Positions 8,047 through 17,261 of a stretch of DNA of 64,000 bases are shown here, in pieces (position 1 is the first letter of the stretch; every line of letters starts with the position of its first letter). The notes under the pieces were generated by a model. That model saw only the letters and a program-made list of their open reading frames with translations, was not told the origin of the DNA and ran no database searches. Origin of the DNA: CAYZWU01 sp964482235. Lineage in GTDB: Bacteria > Planctomycetota > B15-G4 > CAYZWU01. The DNA lies in contig CAYZWU010000031.1 in the NCBI GenBank assembly GCA_964482235.1, positions 1 to 64,000 of the forward strand, written 5' to 3'. The position numbers and the translations under genes are program-made.

Positions 8047-9160
8047 GGGCAGCCTTCTCCGCCGCTCCGGTCCCGGGAAAGAGGTTGTAAAGCGTATCGC
8101 GCTCCACCGGCTCGCGCCCCGCTTCGACGATGTAGCGCCTGAGCTCGTCGACGGGGAAGACCTGGTCCGTCCGCGCGCCGGCCATGTGGGTGATCTTCTC
8201 CTCGATCACCGTGCCGTCCATGTCGTCGGCTCCGAAGGAGAGGGAGATCTGGGCGAGCTTCTTGCCGATCATGATCCAGAACGCCTTGATGTGATCGAAG
8301 TTGTCGAGCAGAAGCCGCGCCACGGCGATGTTCTTCAGGTCGTCCACGCCGGTGGGGGCCTCGAGAAAATCGAGCTGCGTGTTGGCCGGGTGGAAGGAGA
8401 GGGGAATGAAGGCCAGGAAGCCGCCGGTGCGGTCCTGGCTTTCCCTGAGACGCACGAGATGCTCCGCGCGCTCCCTTGCCGTTTCCACGTGGCCGTAGAG
8501 CATGGTGGCGTTGCTCCGGATCCCCAGCCTGTGAGCCGTCTCCGCCGTCTCGAGCCATCCCTCCGGCGAGAGCTTGGAGGCGCAGAGGTCGTTCCTGATC
8601 CGCGACGAGAAGAGCTCGGCTCCGCCGCCGGGCAGTGATCCGAGCCCCGCTTCCCTGAGGTCGATCAACGTATCCTCCACCGTCTGTCCCGAGATCCCGG
8701 CCAGGTGGGCGATCTCCACGGCGGTGAAGGCCTGGATGTGCACGTCGGGCCGGATCTCGCGGATCGCGGCGAGCATCTCCAGGTAGTAGGAGTAGGGGAG
8801 GTCCGGATCGCAGCCGCCCACGATGTGGAGCTCCCGGATCGGCTCGCCCAGGCGCTCCTTCACCTTGCCGGCGACCTCGTCGACGCTCATCCTGAACCCG
8901 CCGTCCGCCTCGCCCTTCCTGAAGAAGGCGCAGAACCGGCACTCGTTGCCGCAGATGTTGGAGTAGTTGATGTGCTGGTTGTAGATGTAGAAGGCCCTGT
9001 TGCCGTTGATCCGCTCGCGAACGATGTTGGCGAGACAGCCGACCAGCGTCAGGTGGCGCGATTCGTAAAGCCGCACACCGTCGTCGACGGTGAGGCGATC
9101 GCCTCCCAGGACCTTCTCGAGGATCTCCTCGAGTCCCGATCCGCTGAATATCCGTTTCAT
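8024..9160 (-). CDS. mqnE: Aminofutalosine synthase MqnE (radical SAM)
   Basis: A 378-residue radical SAM enzyme that joins the chorismate-derived enol ether to SAM, giving 6-amino-6-deoxyfutalosine. The CxxxCxxC cluster is C70, C74, C77 (CGNECRFC), followed by the HIVGGCDPDLPY and VHIQAFTAVEI blocks that separate MqnE from MqnC. It is the first gene of the minus-strand menaquinone operon, with a TTGACA promoter about 40 nt upstream and a GGGTG ribosome site. The next step requires deamination and base removal, matched by the two genes after mqnC. Confidence 0.95.
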   Translation of the reverse strand: MKRIFSGSGLEEILEKVLGGDRLTVDDGVRLYESRHLTLVGCLANIVRERINGNRAFYIYNQHINYSNICGNECRFCAFFRKGEADGGFRMSVDEVAGKVKERLGEPIRELHIVGGCDPDLPYSYYLEMLAAIREIRPDVHIQAFTAVEIAHLAGISGQTVEDTLIDLREAGLGSLPGGGAELFSSRIRNDLCASKLSPEGWLETAETAHRLGIRSNATMLYGHVETARERAEHLVRLRESQDRTGGFLAFIPLSFHPANTQLDFLEAPTGVDDLKNIAVARLLLDNFDHIKAFWIMIGKKLAQISLSFGADDMDGTVIEEKITHMAGARTDQVFPVDELRRYIVEAGREPVERDTLYNLFPGTGAAEKAAHAEQDHR

Positions 9161-9202
9161 CTTTCACCCGTTGTCCGGTTTCTGCCGGATGAAAAAAGGT
9201 CC

Positions 9203-9230
9203 ATCAGATCGATTCGTCAGCTTGTGTCAA
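9203..9230 (-). promoter_or_regulatory. Sigma70-type promoter of the menaquinone operon
   Basis: On the minus strand TTGACA (9230-9225) is followed after 16 nt by TCTGAT (9208-9203), a 4/6 match to the -10 box. It lies 43 nt upstream of the mqnE start, just beyond the terminator of the preceding gene. A small stem (TCCGG/CCGGA) lies between promoter and start codon. Seen by eye only. Confidence 0.55.
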
Positions 9231-9242
9231 CCCTGACGTTGC

Positions 9243-9271
9243 AAAAAACCGGCGAGCGCAGGCGGGCCGAT
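9243..9271 (-). terminator. Rho-independent terminator of the FecR-domain gene
   Basis: On the minus strand a 6-bp stem (ATCGGC/GCCGGT with one G-T pair, loop of 12) is followed directly by six T. It lies about 50 nt past the stop of the FecR-domain gene and just before the mqnE promoter, so it separates the two transcription units. Confidence 0.55.
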
Positions 9272-9321
9272 TCCCGGCAATGTCACGGTCGAGCCCGGGA
9301 CGCCGAAAAATGAAAACCCGG

Positions 9322-9981
9322 TCAGCGCAGGATCTGCGGTGCGGCCGTCTCGCTGGCATAGCCTCGCCCCCTGATGGGGATCGTGACGGTCCCCTTCTCG
9401 TTGGAAAGCGCGATTCCCCGGCTCATGGCCAGGACCGTGAGGTGGAAGAGGTTGTCCTCGCCGAAGCTGACCTTGGCCGAGAACTGGGGCTGCCTGCCGA
9501 TCACGCTGGCGGCCGGCGTCTCGAGGACGACGGGACGGTCGGGCAGGCTGGTGCGGATTCCCGCCTCCCCGTCCTGCAGTGCCAGGATCAGGCATTCGCC
9601 TTCCGGCCGTTCTTCCCAGCCGATCAGCAAAAGCTCGCTGCCGGGAAAGAGCTGCACCTGGACGGCCTGGACCACGTTGAGGGCGATCAGGCTTCCCTTG
9701 GTGCGGATCGTTGTGCCGGCCTGCAGGTCCTGAAGGCCGGACCGGGACGTGAAGGCCGTCTCTCCAGGGAGGCGGACCTCGTAGGGAAGGGCCTGGGTGG
9801 CCACGCGTGCCAGGGGAGGAGGTGCGGTCGAGGATCCGGACGGCTTGTCCGACGTCTCATCGCCGTTGCATCCGGAAAGCGCTGTCAGAGCGGCCCAGGC
9901 CAGTGCGGCCAGAACGACCGGTCCCAGGGCGAGAACAAGAAAACGATGCCGGAACGGTTTTCCGACCAAGGTGTTTTTCAT
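9322..9981 (-). CDS. FecR-domain lipoprotein or membrane-anchored protein
   Basis: A 219-residue protein. The N-terminus is basic, then hydrophobic (residues 14-37), ending in LSGC with C38, a good lipobox; otherwise it is a membrane anchor. After a Ser/Pro-rich linker comes a beta-rich stretch (TTIRTKGSLIALNVVQ...QLFPGSELLL) like the FecR/iron-dicitrate sensor domain found in many envelope proteins. No partner sigma factor is next to it, so a FecR sensing role is not supported. The ATG at 9981 has a strong GGAGAGG ribosome site; an upstream in-frame codon at 9999 does not. Function unknown. Confidence 0.7.
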   Translation of the reverse strand: MKNTLVGKPFRHRFLVLALGPVVLAALAWAALTALSGCNGDETSDKPSGSSTAPPPLARVATQALPYEVRLPGETAFTSRSGLQDLQAGTTIRTKGSLIALNVVQAVQVQLFPGSELLLIGWEERPEGECLILALQDGEAGIRTSLPDRPVVLETPAASVIGRQPQFSAKVSFGEDNLFHLTVLAMSRGIALSNEKGTVTIPIRGRGYASETAAPQILR

Positions 9982-10039
9982 CCGGTTTCTCCTCTCCATT
10001 GCTGGATCGGATCGATTCTTTTTCTTTCGGTCCCTGTCG

Positions 10040-10045
10040 ATTATA
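10040..10045 (-). promoter_or_regulatory. Candidate -10 box of the FecR-domain gene
   Basis: A perfect TATAAT on the minus strand lies about 58 nt upstream of the start at 9981. No good -35 box is visible at the usual spacing, so this is a weak call. Confidence 0.3.
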
Positions 10046-10075
10046 GCATCTGTCTTTTACCTCTTCCCCCATTAC

Positions 10076-10104
10076 TTGACGCTCCTATGACCATCTGCTA
10101 ACGT
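10076..10104 (+). promoter_or_regulatory. Candidate promoter of purD
   Basis: TTGACG (10076-10081), a 17-nt spacer and TAACGT (10099-10104) precede the purD start by about 55 nt. The -35 match is 5/6, the -10 only 3/6. Confidence 0.4.
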
Positions 10105-10158
10105 GGCGCCACATTCCGGCGAGTTCTCCGGTATCCTTTTCTCTGTGGAGTTCCCCTT

Positions 10159-11463
10159 ATGAAGGTTCTTGTAGTTGGCGGAGGCGGTCGCGAGCACGCC
10201 ATTGTCCGAAGCATCTCGAAATCCCCCCTCCTGACGAAGTGCTACTGCGCCCCCGGAAACGGCGGGACGGCGGTGGAGGCGGAAAACGTCGATATCTCGG
10301 CGGAGAACGTGAAGGGGCTCCTCGGTTTCGCCAAGGAGAACGCCGTGGATCTCACCATCGTGGGACCGGAAGGCCCTCTCGTCCTCGGCATCGCCGATGC
10401 CTTCCGCGCCGAGGGGATGAAGATATTCGGTCCCGACGCCAAGGCTGCCGACCTCGAGGGCTCGAAGGCCTTCGCCAAGGAGCTGATGCGCAAGAACAAG
10501 ATCCCCACGGCCGGATTCAAGACATTCAATTCGGCGGACGAGGCCCTGGCCTTCGTGGAGAACTGCCGCTCCTTTCCCATGGTGATCAAGGCGGACGGCC
10601 TGGCTGCGGGAAAGGGCGTGATCATCGTCGACAACCGCGAGTCTGCCGAGACGACGGTCAGGAATATCATGCTCGACAGGATCTTCGGCAAGGCGGGCAA
10701 CAGGCTCATCATCGAGGATTTCGTCGAGGGCGTGGAAGCCTCGGTCTTCTCCCTCGTGGACGGCAAGACGATCTCGGTCCTCGAGACGGCGCAGGATCAC
10801 AAGCAGGTCTTCGACAACGACCGCGGCCCCAACACCGGGGGGATGGGCGCCTTCTCGCCCGCTCCCAACATCCGGGGCAAGGTCTACTCCCAGGTGGAGG
10901 ACCAGATCATCGTGCCCACCGTGCATGCGATGGAGAGCGAGGGGCGGCCCTTCCGCGGGCTGCTCTACTACGGCCTCATGATCACGCGCACCGGTCCCCG
11001 GGTTCTCGAGTACAACGTCCGGGGCGGCGATCCCGAGATGCAGGTGCTCCTGGCCCGGATGGAGACCGACTTCCTGGCCATCGCCCTGGCCACGGCCGAG
11101 AGCCGGCTTGAGGAGATCGGTCAGATCGAGACGGACCGAAGACCCGGCGTCTGCGTCGTCATGGCGTCAGGGGGATATCCAGGGAGCTACAAGCAGGGCT
11201 TCCCGATCTCGGGAATCCCCGAGGCCGAGGCGATGGACGACGTCTGGGTGATCCATGCCGGTACCAGGAAGGAAGGGGACGAGATCGTGACGGCCGGCGG
11301 GCGCGTCCTCAACGTGGTGGCCCTGGGTGACAACCTGGAAGAAGCCAAGAGAAATGCCTACGCCGCCGTGAGCAAGATCAGCTTCGAGGGCTGCCACTAT
11401 CGAAGCGATATCGGGGACAAGGGGCTCGAGGCCGAGAACTCCGGTTCCATCATGGGCCTTTGA
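10159..11463 (+). CDS. purD: Phosphoribosylamine-glycine ligase PurD
   Basis: A 434-residue ATP-grasp enzyme of purine synthesis that joins glycine to phosphoribosylamine. The N-terminal MKVLVVGGGGREHA loop, the IIEDFVEG and NTGGMGAFSP segments and the YNVRGGDPEMQ metal/ATP block are all intact, and the length is normal. It stands alone, not in a purine operon; its 3' end overlaps the convergent O-antigen-ligase-like gene by 14 nt. Confidence 0.96.
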   Translation: MKVLVVGGGGREHAIVRSISKSPLLTKCYCAPGNGGTAVEAENVDISAENVKGLLGFAKENAVDLTIVGPEGPLVLGIADAFRAEGMKIFGPDAKAADLEGSKAFAKELMRKNKIPTAGFKTFNSADEALAFVENCRSFPMVIKADGLAAGKGVIIVDNRESAETTVRNIMLDRIFGKAGNRLIIEDFVEGVEASVFSLVDGKTISVLETAQDHKQVFDNDRGPNTGGMGAFSPAPNIRGKVYSQVEDQIIVPTVHAMESEGRPFRGLLYYGLMITRTGPRVLEYNVRGGDPEMQVLLARMETDFLAIALATAESRLEEIGQIETDRRPGVCVVMASGGYPGSYKQGFPISGIPEAEAMDDVWVIHAGTRKEGDEIVTAGGRVLNVVALGDNLEEAKRNAYAAVSKISFEGCHYRSDIGDKGLEAENSGSIMGL

Positions 11464-13786
11464 GCTCGTCCAAGTGACGGCGCACATTTTCGGGCAGGCG
11501 CGAGTCCGCCTTCAGCCGTTGAAGACGGTCGCGGACGGCCTCCGTTCGGATCACGAGGTCGGGCGGATCGAATGGCTCGCCCCGGGCGGCCTTCGCCACG
11601 GCGGCGATGAGATGCGCGGTTCCGTCGCCCTCGCCGTAGCGCAGTGATCTCCTGGCACTCCTCTCGGCCTGTTCCCAGTTCCCCTTCTCGAGCCACTCGA
11701 TGGCGATGGCCACCTGCATCAGGCGGAAGACGTCGTCTTCGCCGCCCTGCCCCCGTTCCCTGAGGCACCGGGCGAGAAGGTGGAGACCGTCGACGTGGAG
11801 GGGAAACCGGATCAGGAAGGCGTCGGTGTAAAGGGCTGCGGGGACGTGCTGCCCGGCTTCGAAGAGCGTCTCGGCATGCTTGAGCAGCTTGCGGGGATCG
11901 TCGGCCCACGTCTCGGACAGGAACCGCGCCGCGTCGGGGAGGCGGCCGGCTTCTTCAAGGATTCCCACGGCAACGCTTTCCACAGTCTGCGACGAGCCGG
12001 TGAGCTCCAGCGAGCGGGCCAGCATGCGGCGGGCTGCCCTGTGGTCCCCCTCGAGGAGCTTGAACCGCGCCAGGGTGCGGAGCGCCATCGGGTGATTGGG
12101 GTGCCTCGCCACGACCTGGCCGAGGATCTCCTTGGCTTCCCCAGTGTATCGGCCCTCCTTGTCGAGGGACGTTCCCGCGAAGAGGGCGGCGAACTGCCCC
12201 GTGAAGTTGAGCATGTCGATATCGCCGTCATCGAGATCCGCGGCCTGGTGGAGGCGGTCCTTCACCGAGAGCCAGCAGGCATGCTGTTCCTCGATGGTGG
12301 TGTATTCGCCGGACCCGATCTCCTTGCCCGCGTCGGCGTAGAGCAGATCGGCGCGGATGGCGGCCTGGCTGATGACGAGAAGGGTCACCCCGAGCACTGC
12401 CCCGAAGCCGAGGGTGAACAGGATTCGCCTGCCGGACGAGGGGATGAGGGACGCATCGACGCGCCATGACTCGATTGTTCCCGCGGCGAGGAAGAGGATC
12501 ATCGCTGCCGAGGGATTGTGCAGGGGAGAGCGCACGAGACAGAGAACCGAGAACGCGGCGATCAGACCGGCGATGCCGCAGGCCAGCGCGGCCCTGTCTT
12601 GCCCGGCCTCGGGTTTCGCGGGCCTGTAGCGTGCCGCCGAAAACGACTGGACCAGGAGGAGGAACAGGAAGAGCAGGAGCGCCAGGGCAGCACCGATTCC
12701 TCCTTCGGCAGCGCTCCAGAGAAACTCGTTATGCGGATCCTCCACCTCCGTCACGGAACCCTGGAGGCCGCGGATCGCCGCCTCCTCCGGATCGCGGTAG
12801 GGCGGGAAGGCATAACGGAACCGCCCCGGCCCGGCGCCGAGCACCGGATGATCGCTGATCATAGACAGAGTACTCTGCCACATCAGGAGACGGATCTTGG
12901 TGGTGGGATACTCGGGGCTCAGGATCGACGCGTCGGTCTCGATGTTCTTGAAGGGCGCCGCCCTGTCGCTGCGGATAAGAGCTGCGGTCAGGACGCCGGC
13001 AGCGATCAGCAAGAGCGCGACGATCGCCCACTTTCTCCCCAGCGGCTGCCGTAGAGGATGAAAGCCTTCGAGGCAGGGCGAGAACCGCACGGCGACGAGG
13101 AGAACGCCCAGTCCCGCCAGGGCGGCGAGAAGACCGCCGCGGCCGCCGGTGGCGTAGAGCCCGGCGGCAAGGATGGGCAGGCTCGCCAGGCCGAGGAGCC
13201 GGAACGCCCGTCCGGTCACGAGCAGTGCCGCGGCCGCCAGGGGGATCAGCAGGGAGAACACCTCGGCGGCGGCATTCGTGTTTCCCAGGAAGGAAACAGC
13301 CTCGTTGTTCGCGTTGTCGACGTAGAAGGGCTCATATCCCGCGGTCTGCGCCACGGCATAGATCGCCGCAGCCGAGCCGGCGAGCGCGAGGAGAGAGGGG
13401 ATCAGGAAAGGCTTCTCCCAGGCTCCGTCGCGCACGACGGCAGCCGTTGTGACGAGAAGGAGGATGCCGATCGAAAGCCGGAGATCCTCTGCCGTCGGCT
13501 GCCCGCACCTGAAACAGGAGAGAAGAAAGAAAAGAGGAATGGCCGCCGCAAAGAGCAGGGCTGGAGAAAGCGGAGCAAGGGCCGAGAAGACCAGTCCCCT
13601 TCGCAGGGCAACGGCCAGCGAGGGCAGCAGCAGCAGGAGAAGCAGGCTCCACTTGATGCGGTCCTGATCGTGCGCCCCGGGATGAAAGAAGAAGATGACG
13701 ATCGCACCGACAAGCCCGGGAACGGCAACGCGAAGGAGAGAGGATCCCCAGGGGGATCGAGCCGAGTTGCCGTGATCGTCCATCAT
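11450..13786 (-). CDS. O-antigen ligase/polymerase-like membrane protein with C-terminal TPR region
   Basis: A 778-residue protein. The first ~450 residues hold about a dozen hydrophobic segments, with the Wzy_C/WaaL-type loop containing SDHPVLGAGPGRF and DPHNEFLW, which is the signature of O-antigen ligases and polymerases. The rest is soluble and alpha-helical with TPR-like pairs (residues ~490-778, for example HPNHPMALRTLARFKLLEGD). It could attach or polymerise a surface glycan at the periplasmic face; the TPR part may bind partners. It starts at ATGATG (13786 or 13783). A second protein of this class is at 25367. Confidence 0.8.
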   Translation of the reverse strand: MMDDHGNSARSPWGSSLLRVAVPGLVGAIVIFFFHPGAHDQDRIKWSLLLLLLLPSLAVALRRGLVFSALAPLSPALLFAAAIPLFFLLSCFRCGQPTAEDLRLSIGILLLVTTAAVVRDGAWEKPFLIPSLLALAGSAAAIYAVAQTAGYEPFYVDNANNEAVSFLGNTNAAAEVFSLLIPLAAAALLVTGRAFRLLGLASLPILAAGLYATGGRGGLLAALAGLGVLLVAVRFSPCLEGFHPLRQPLGRKWAIVALLLIAAGVLTAALIRSDRAAPFKNIETDASILSPEYPTTKIRLLMWQSTLSMISDHPVLGAGPGRFRYAFPPYRDPEEAAIRGLQGSVTEVEDPHNEFLWSAAEGGIGAALALLLFLFLLLVQSFSAARYRPAKPEAGQDRAALACGIAGLIAAFSVLCLVRSPLHNPSAAMILFLAAGTIESWRVDASLIPSSGRRILFTLGFGAVLGVTLLVISQAAIRADLLYADAGKEIGSGEYTTIEEQHACWLSVKDRLHQAADLDDGDIDMLNFTGQFAALFAGTSLDKEGRYTGEAKEILGQVVARHPNHPMALRTLARFKLLEGDHRAARRMLARSLELTGSSQTVESVAVGILEEAGRLPDAARFLSETWADDPRKLLKHAETLFEAGQHVPAALYTDAFLIRFPLHVDGLHLLARCLRERGQGGEDDVFRLMQVAIAIEWLEKGNWEQAERSARRSLRYGEGDGTAHLIAAVAKAARGEPFDPPDLVIRTEAVRDRLQRLKADSRLPENVRRHLDELKGP

Positions 13787-13886
13787 GAAGAGCGGCTATA
13801 TCATAGTTGCCCCCAGGAAACAATCGAAGAGTCCGTGGTCTCTGTGAGCGCGGCATGAAATCGCATCCCCACCCCGGAGTGCCGGC

Positions 13887-13900
13887 TGGTATACTATAAT
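13887..13900 (+). promoter_or_regulatory. Candidate extended -10 promoter of the beta-helix genes
   Basis: TGGTATACTATAAT contains an extended -10 (TGnTATACT) overlapping a perfect TATAAT, about 30 nt before the first beta-helix start. No clear -35 box is seen, as is usual for extended -10 promoters. Confidence 0.4.
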
Positions 13901-13929
13901 CCTCAAGCGGACTCATATCGGAGGACACC

Positions 13930-15516
13930 ATGCGCAAGGCTGCAATCGTTCTGGCTGTAATCGCGTTCGTCGGGGTGCCGACTCTTGTGGCCGACCAGAC
14001 CGTGTCAGGCGATGTATTCGGGACATGGTACTCCGGCGAGACGATCACTGTTGTCGGGGATATCCGCGTCCTGCCGGGAGCGCGCCTCCTGATCGAGCCC
14101 GGCGTGGATGTGCTGTTCACAGGGCTGTACAAGTTCACCATCAAGGGTCTCATCACGGCTGTGGGTACCCGGGAGCAGATGATCGTCTTCACGCGGGCGT
14201 ATCCCACCGAGGACTGCAGGTGGCGGGGTTTTCGCTTCGATGGTGCTGATTACGGCTCGATCCTCGAGTACTGCCATCTGGAATGGGCCTGGGGTCACGG
14301 ACCCTATCCTGATGTCAGGGGTGGCGCCGTGCAGGCCATGCACTGCTCGCCAACAATACGGTATTGCCGTTTCAACGACAACTTCACTCACAATGAGTTC
14401 TTGAACGGGGCCGGCGGAGCGATCCACATGGAGTCTGATTGCTACAGTCTCATCGAGTTCAATCATATCGTCCGCAATCAGGCGGACTCGGGCGGCGGAA
14501 TCTGTGTGGGCTGGGAGAGCGATCCCGTGATCCGCTACAACATCATCGAGGAGAACGAGGCATTCTTATCAGGCGGTGGGATCTATGTCGGTGCCAAGGG
14601 ACAGGCGACGATCTACGGAAACGTCATCAGGAACAACATATCGAGCGGTCTCAGCGGAGGAGGAGGAATCACTCTCTGGAGCGGGACGCACCTCTATGGG
14701 ACTTTTTCCTATGTCTTCGACAACCTGATCATCAATAACAGGGCGACAGACTCAGGCGTCGTGACCGGCGGTGGCGGGATCTACAGCAATTATGATACGT
14801 CCAGAATCTACAACAACACTGTTGTCGGCAACGAGGCGCTGCGGGGTGGCGGTCTTTACGTGACAACAATTTCCGTTCTCCCTCCTCTCGTCACGAACTC
14901 GATTTTCTGGGACAACAGGGCATCGACTGGTCCGCAGATCTACGCTGACCCTTTTTACGGAAGCGCTGTCACGGTCAGGTACTGCGACGTAGAGGGCGGC
15001 TACAGCGGAACTGGGAACATCGACACCGATCCGCTCTTCAGCGATGCCGCGGAAGGCGATTTCCATCTCACGTGGGATTCGCCCTGCCGGGACGCAGGGA
15101 AGAACATCTCCTACCTGTCGGATGTCGATTTCGAAGGCGATCCGCGGATCGTGGACAGTGTCGTGGATATGGGTGCCGACGAGTTCCACCGGCACCTCTA
15201 CCACGTGGGCCCCGTGGTCGCGGGGAGCACCATGCGCGTGAACGTGGTGGGCGATCCCCGGGCCTCGGTGATGATGGCCGTGTCGATGTATGTCCAGGAC
15301 CCCCCTCAGTCCACCATGTACGGGGACCTCTACCTGGACTGGCCGGTCATTCAGGGATCCTTCGGCGCGATCCCTTCGAACGGAATCCTGAAGAAGACCA
15401 TCGCGGTCCCCTATTTCTGGCTTCCGGGGGAGCAGTGGCCGATCCAGGCGTTGGTGGGACCCCGCGGCAATCCCGACTCCCGCCTCACTAATCTCGACAT
15501 CCTGGAGGTGGAGTAA
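13930..15516 (+). CDS. Secreted right-handed beta-helix protein, copy 1
   Basis: A 528-residue protein with a signal peptide (about residues 1-22, ending ...TLVA|DQ). Residues ~130-370 are Asn/Gly-rich repeats such as GGGIYVG...IYGNVIRNN and GGGIYSN...IYNNTVVGN, typical of parallel beta-helix (PbH1/Nos-type) surface proteins. Then comes CRDAGKN...DFEGDPRI...DMGADEF, and a C-terminal module of about 108 residues starting at HLYHVG. A GGAGG ribosome site precedes the ATG. It is followed by a paralogue (15677) whose last ~500 nt are identical. It is probably exported; no enzymatic motif is seen. Confidence 0.75.
   Translation: MRKAAIVLAVIAFVGVPTLVADQTVSGDVFGTWYSGETITVVGDIRVLPGARLLIEPGVDVLFTGLYKFTIKGLITAVGTREQMIVFTRAYPTEDCRWRGFRFDGADYGSILEYCHLEWAWGHGPYPDVRGGAVQAMHCSPTIRYCRFNDNFTHNEFLNGAGGAIHMESDCYSLIEFNHIVRNQADSGGGICVGWESDPVIRYNIIEENEAFLSGGGIYVGAKGQATIYGNVIRNNISSGLSGGGGITLWSGTHLYGTFSYVFDNLIINNRATDSGVVTGGGGIYSNYDTSRIYNNTVVGNEALRGGGLYVTTISVLPPLVTNSIFWDNRASTGPQIYADPFYGSAVTVRYCDVEGGYSGTGNIDTDPLFSDAAEGDFHLTWDSPCRDAGKNISYLSDVDFEGDPRIVDSVVDMGADEFHRHLYHVGPVVAGSTMRVNVVGDPRASVMMAVSMYVQDPPQSTMYGDLYLDWPVIQGSFGAIPSNGILKKTIAVPYFWLPGEQWPIQALVGPRGNPDSRLTNLDILEVE
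14987..15485 (+). repeat. 499-bp direct repeat, copy 1
   Basis: Base-by-base comparison shows this stretch is identical to 16716-17214. It covers the end of the beta-helix and most of the C-terminal module of copy 1. Flanking sequence on both sides diverges at once. Confidence 0.9.
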
Positions 15517-15676
15517 CTTATGCTTGTTTGGGTGCGACAGGTGTCGCTGTCTCGGGCGGCCGCTCGTACAGATCCGTTCCTGTCGCACCATTTATGCTGT
15601 ACAGGTTCAATCTCTGGTGATATGGTTAGTTTTTAATATATCAGTTCTTGTGACAGGACTACTCAAAGAGGACAAG

Positions 15677-17245
15677 ATGCTCAGAGTCATGGCGATCGTG
15701 ATCTCGCTTTTCGGCATGGAAGCATCAGTCTTGCTAGCCGACCAGACCGTGTCAGGCGATGTCTTCGGGACGTGGTACTCCGGCGAGACGATTACTGTTG
15801 TCGGGGACATCCGCGTCCCGCAGGGAAATAAACTTTTGATCGAACCCGACGTGGATGTGCTCTTCACCGGACTTTATAAGTTCACCATCCAAGGGCTCAT
15901 CACGGCTGTGGGAACCCAGGAGCAGATAATCATTTTCACGCGGGCGTATCCTAATGAGGACTGCAGGTGGCGAGGCTTCCGCTTCGAGGGTGCTGATGAC
16001 GCCTCGATCTTCGAGTACTGCCAGGTGGAGTGGGTTTGGAATCAGGGGAGTTACGCAGACGACTGGCACGGTGCCGTCATGGCCAAGAATTCTTCACCGA
16101 CCTTTCGGTTTTGCTGTTTCAACGACAATATCTCTTACCGAGGCGGGGCCATCACTACGGAGTCTAGCTGTTACAGCATCATCGAGTTCAATCATATCAC
16201 CCGGAATCAAGCTGATTCGGGCGGCGGCATCCGTGTGGACTGGGAGAGCGATCCTCTGATCCGCTACAACCTAATCGAGGAGAACGAGGCGTCCGGTTCG
16301 GGGGGAGGAATCTATGTCGCTGCCAAGGGAAAGGCGATAATCTACGGCAATGTCATCAGAAACAACATATCGAGCGGTCTCTTCGGTGGTGGAGGAGTCA
16401 CTCTGTGGAGCGGGACAATCTACTACGGTACCTTCTCCCATGTCTTCGATAACCTGATCATCAATAACAGGGCAACAGGCTCAGACATCGCAACTGGCGG
16501 CGGTGGAATCTACAGTAATTACGATACGTCTAGAATCTACAACAACACTATCCTCGGTAACGAGGCGCCGCGGGGTGGTGGGCTTTTCGTGACTACTGCT
16601 TCCTTTCTCCCGCCTCTCGTAACGAACTCGATCTTCTGGGCCAATGCAGCACCGACGGGCTCGCAGATCTATGCCGATCCGGTACACGGTAGCACTGTAA
16701 CGGTGACCTGCTGCAACGTAGAGGGCGGCTACAGCGGAACTGGGAACATCGACACCGATCCGCTCTTCAGCGATGCCGCGGAAGGCGATTTCCATCTCAC
16801 GTGGGATTCGCCCTGCCGGGACGCAGGGAAGAACATCTCCTACCTGTCGGATGTCGATTTCGAAGGCGATCCGCGGATCGTGGACAGTGTCGTGGATATG
16901 GGTGCCGACGAGTTCCACCGGCACCTCTACCACGTGGGCCCCGTGGTCGCGGGGAGCACCATGCGCGTGAACGTGGTGGGCGATCCCCGGGCCTCGGTGA
17001 TGATGGCCGTGTCGATGTATGTCCAGGACCCCCCTCAGTCCACCATGTACGGGGACCTCTACCTGGACTGGCCGGTCATTCAGGGATCCTTCGGCGCGAT
17101 CCCTTCGAACGGAATCCTGAAGAAGACCATCGCGGTCCCCTATTTCTGGCTTCCGGGGGAGCAGTGGCCGATCCAGGCGTTGGTGGGACCCCGCGGCAAT
17201 CCCGACTCCCGCCTGACGAACCTGCATGTCCTGGCGGTGGAGTAG
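15677..17245 (+). CDS. Secreted right-handed beta-helix protein, copy 2
   Basis: A 522-residue tandem paralogue of the previous gene, with a signal peptide (MLRVMAIVISLFGMEASVLLA|DQ), the same Gly/Asn beta-helix repeats and the same C-terminal module. The N-terminal two thirds differ from copy 1 by many substitutions and small indels, while the 3' 499 bp are identical, indicating recent gene conversion or unequal exchange. The frame is open to 15524, but the ATG at 15677 has a GAGGA site and begins the signal peptide. A Cys-rich variation (TCCNVEGG against RYCDVEGG) lies just before the identical block. Confidence 0.75.
   Translation: MLRVMAIVISLFGMEASVLLADQTVSGDVFGTWYSGETITVVGDIRVPQGNKLLIEPDVDVLFTGLYKFTIQGLITAVGTQEQIIIFTRAYPNEDCRWRGFRFEGADDASIFEYCQVEWVWNQGSYADDWHGAVMAKNSSPTFRFCCFNDNISYRGGAITTESSCYSIIEFNHITRNQADSGGGIRVDWESDPLIRYNLIEENEASGSGGGIYVAAKGKAIIYGNVIRNNISSGLFGGGGVTLWSGTIYYGTFSHVFDNLIINNRATGSDIATGGGGIYSNYDTSRIYNNTILGNEAPRGGGLFVTTASFLPPLVTNSIFWANAAPTGSQIYADPVHGSTVTVTCCNVEGGYSGTGNIDTDPLFSDAAEGDFHLTWDSPCRDAGKNISYLSDVDFEGDPRIVDSVVDMGADEFHRHLYHVGPVVAGSTMRVNVVGDPRASVMMAVSMYVQDPPQSTMYGDLYLDWPVIQGSFGAIPSNGILKKTIAVPYFWLPGEQWPIQALVGPRGNPDSRLTNLHVLAVE
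16716..17214 (+). repeat. 499-bp direct repeat, copy 2
   Basis: Identical to 14987-15485 at an offset of 1729 nt. See copy 1. Confidence 0.9.
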
Positions 17246-17261
17246 AGAAAGGAGATGGGAA

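Noticed and set aside
9176..9200. TCCGG/CCGGA hairpin next to an A6 run before mqnE
   Set aside because: On the transcribed minus strand the T-run comes before the stem, not after it, so it is not an intrinsic terminator.
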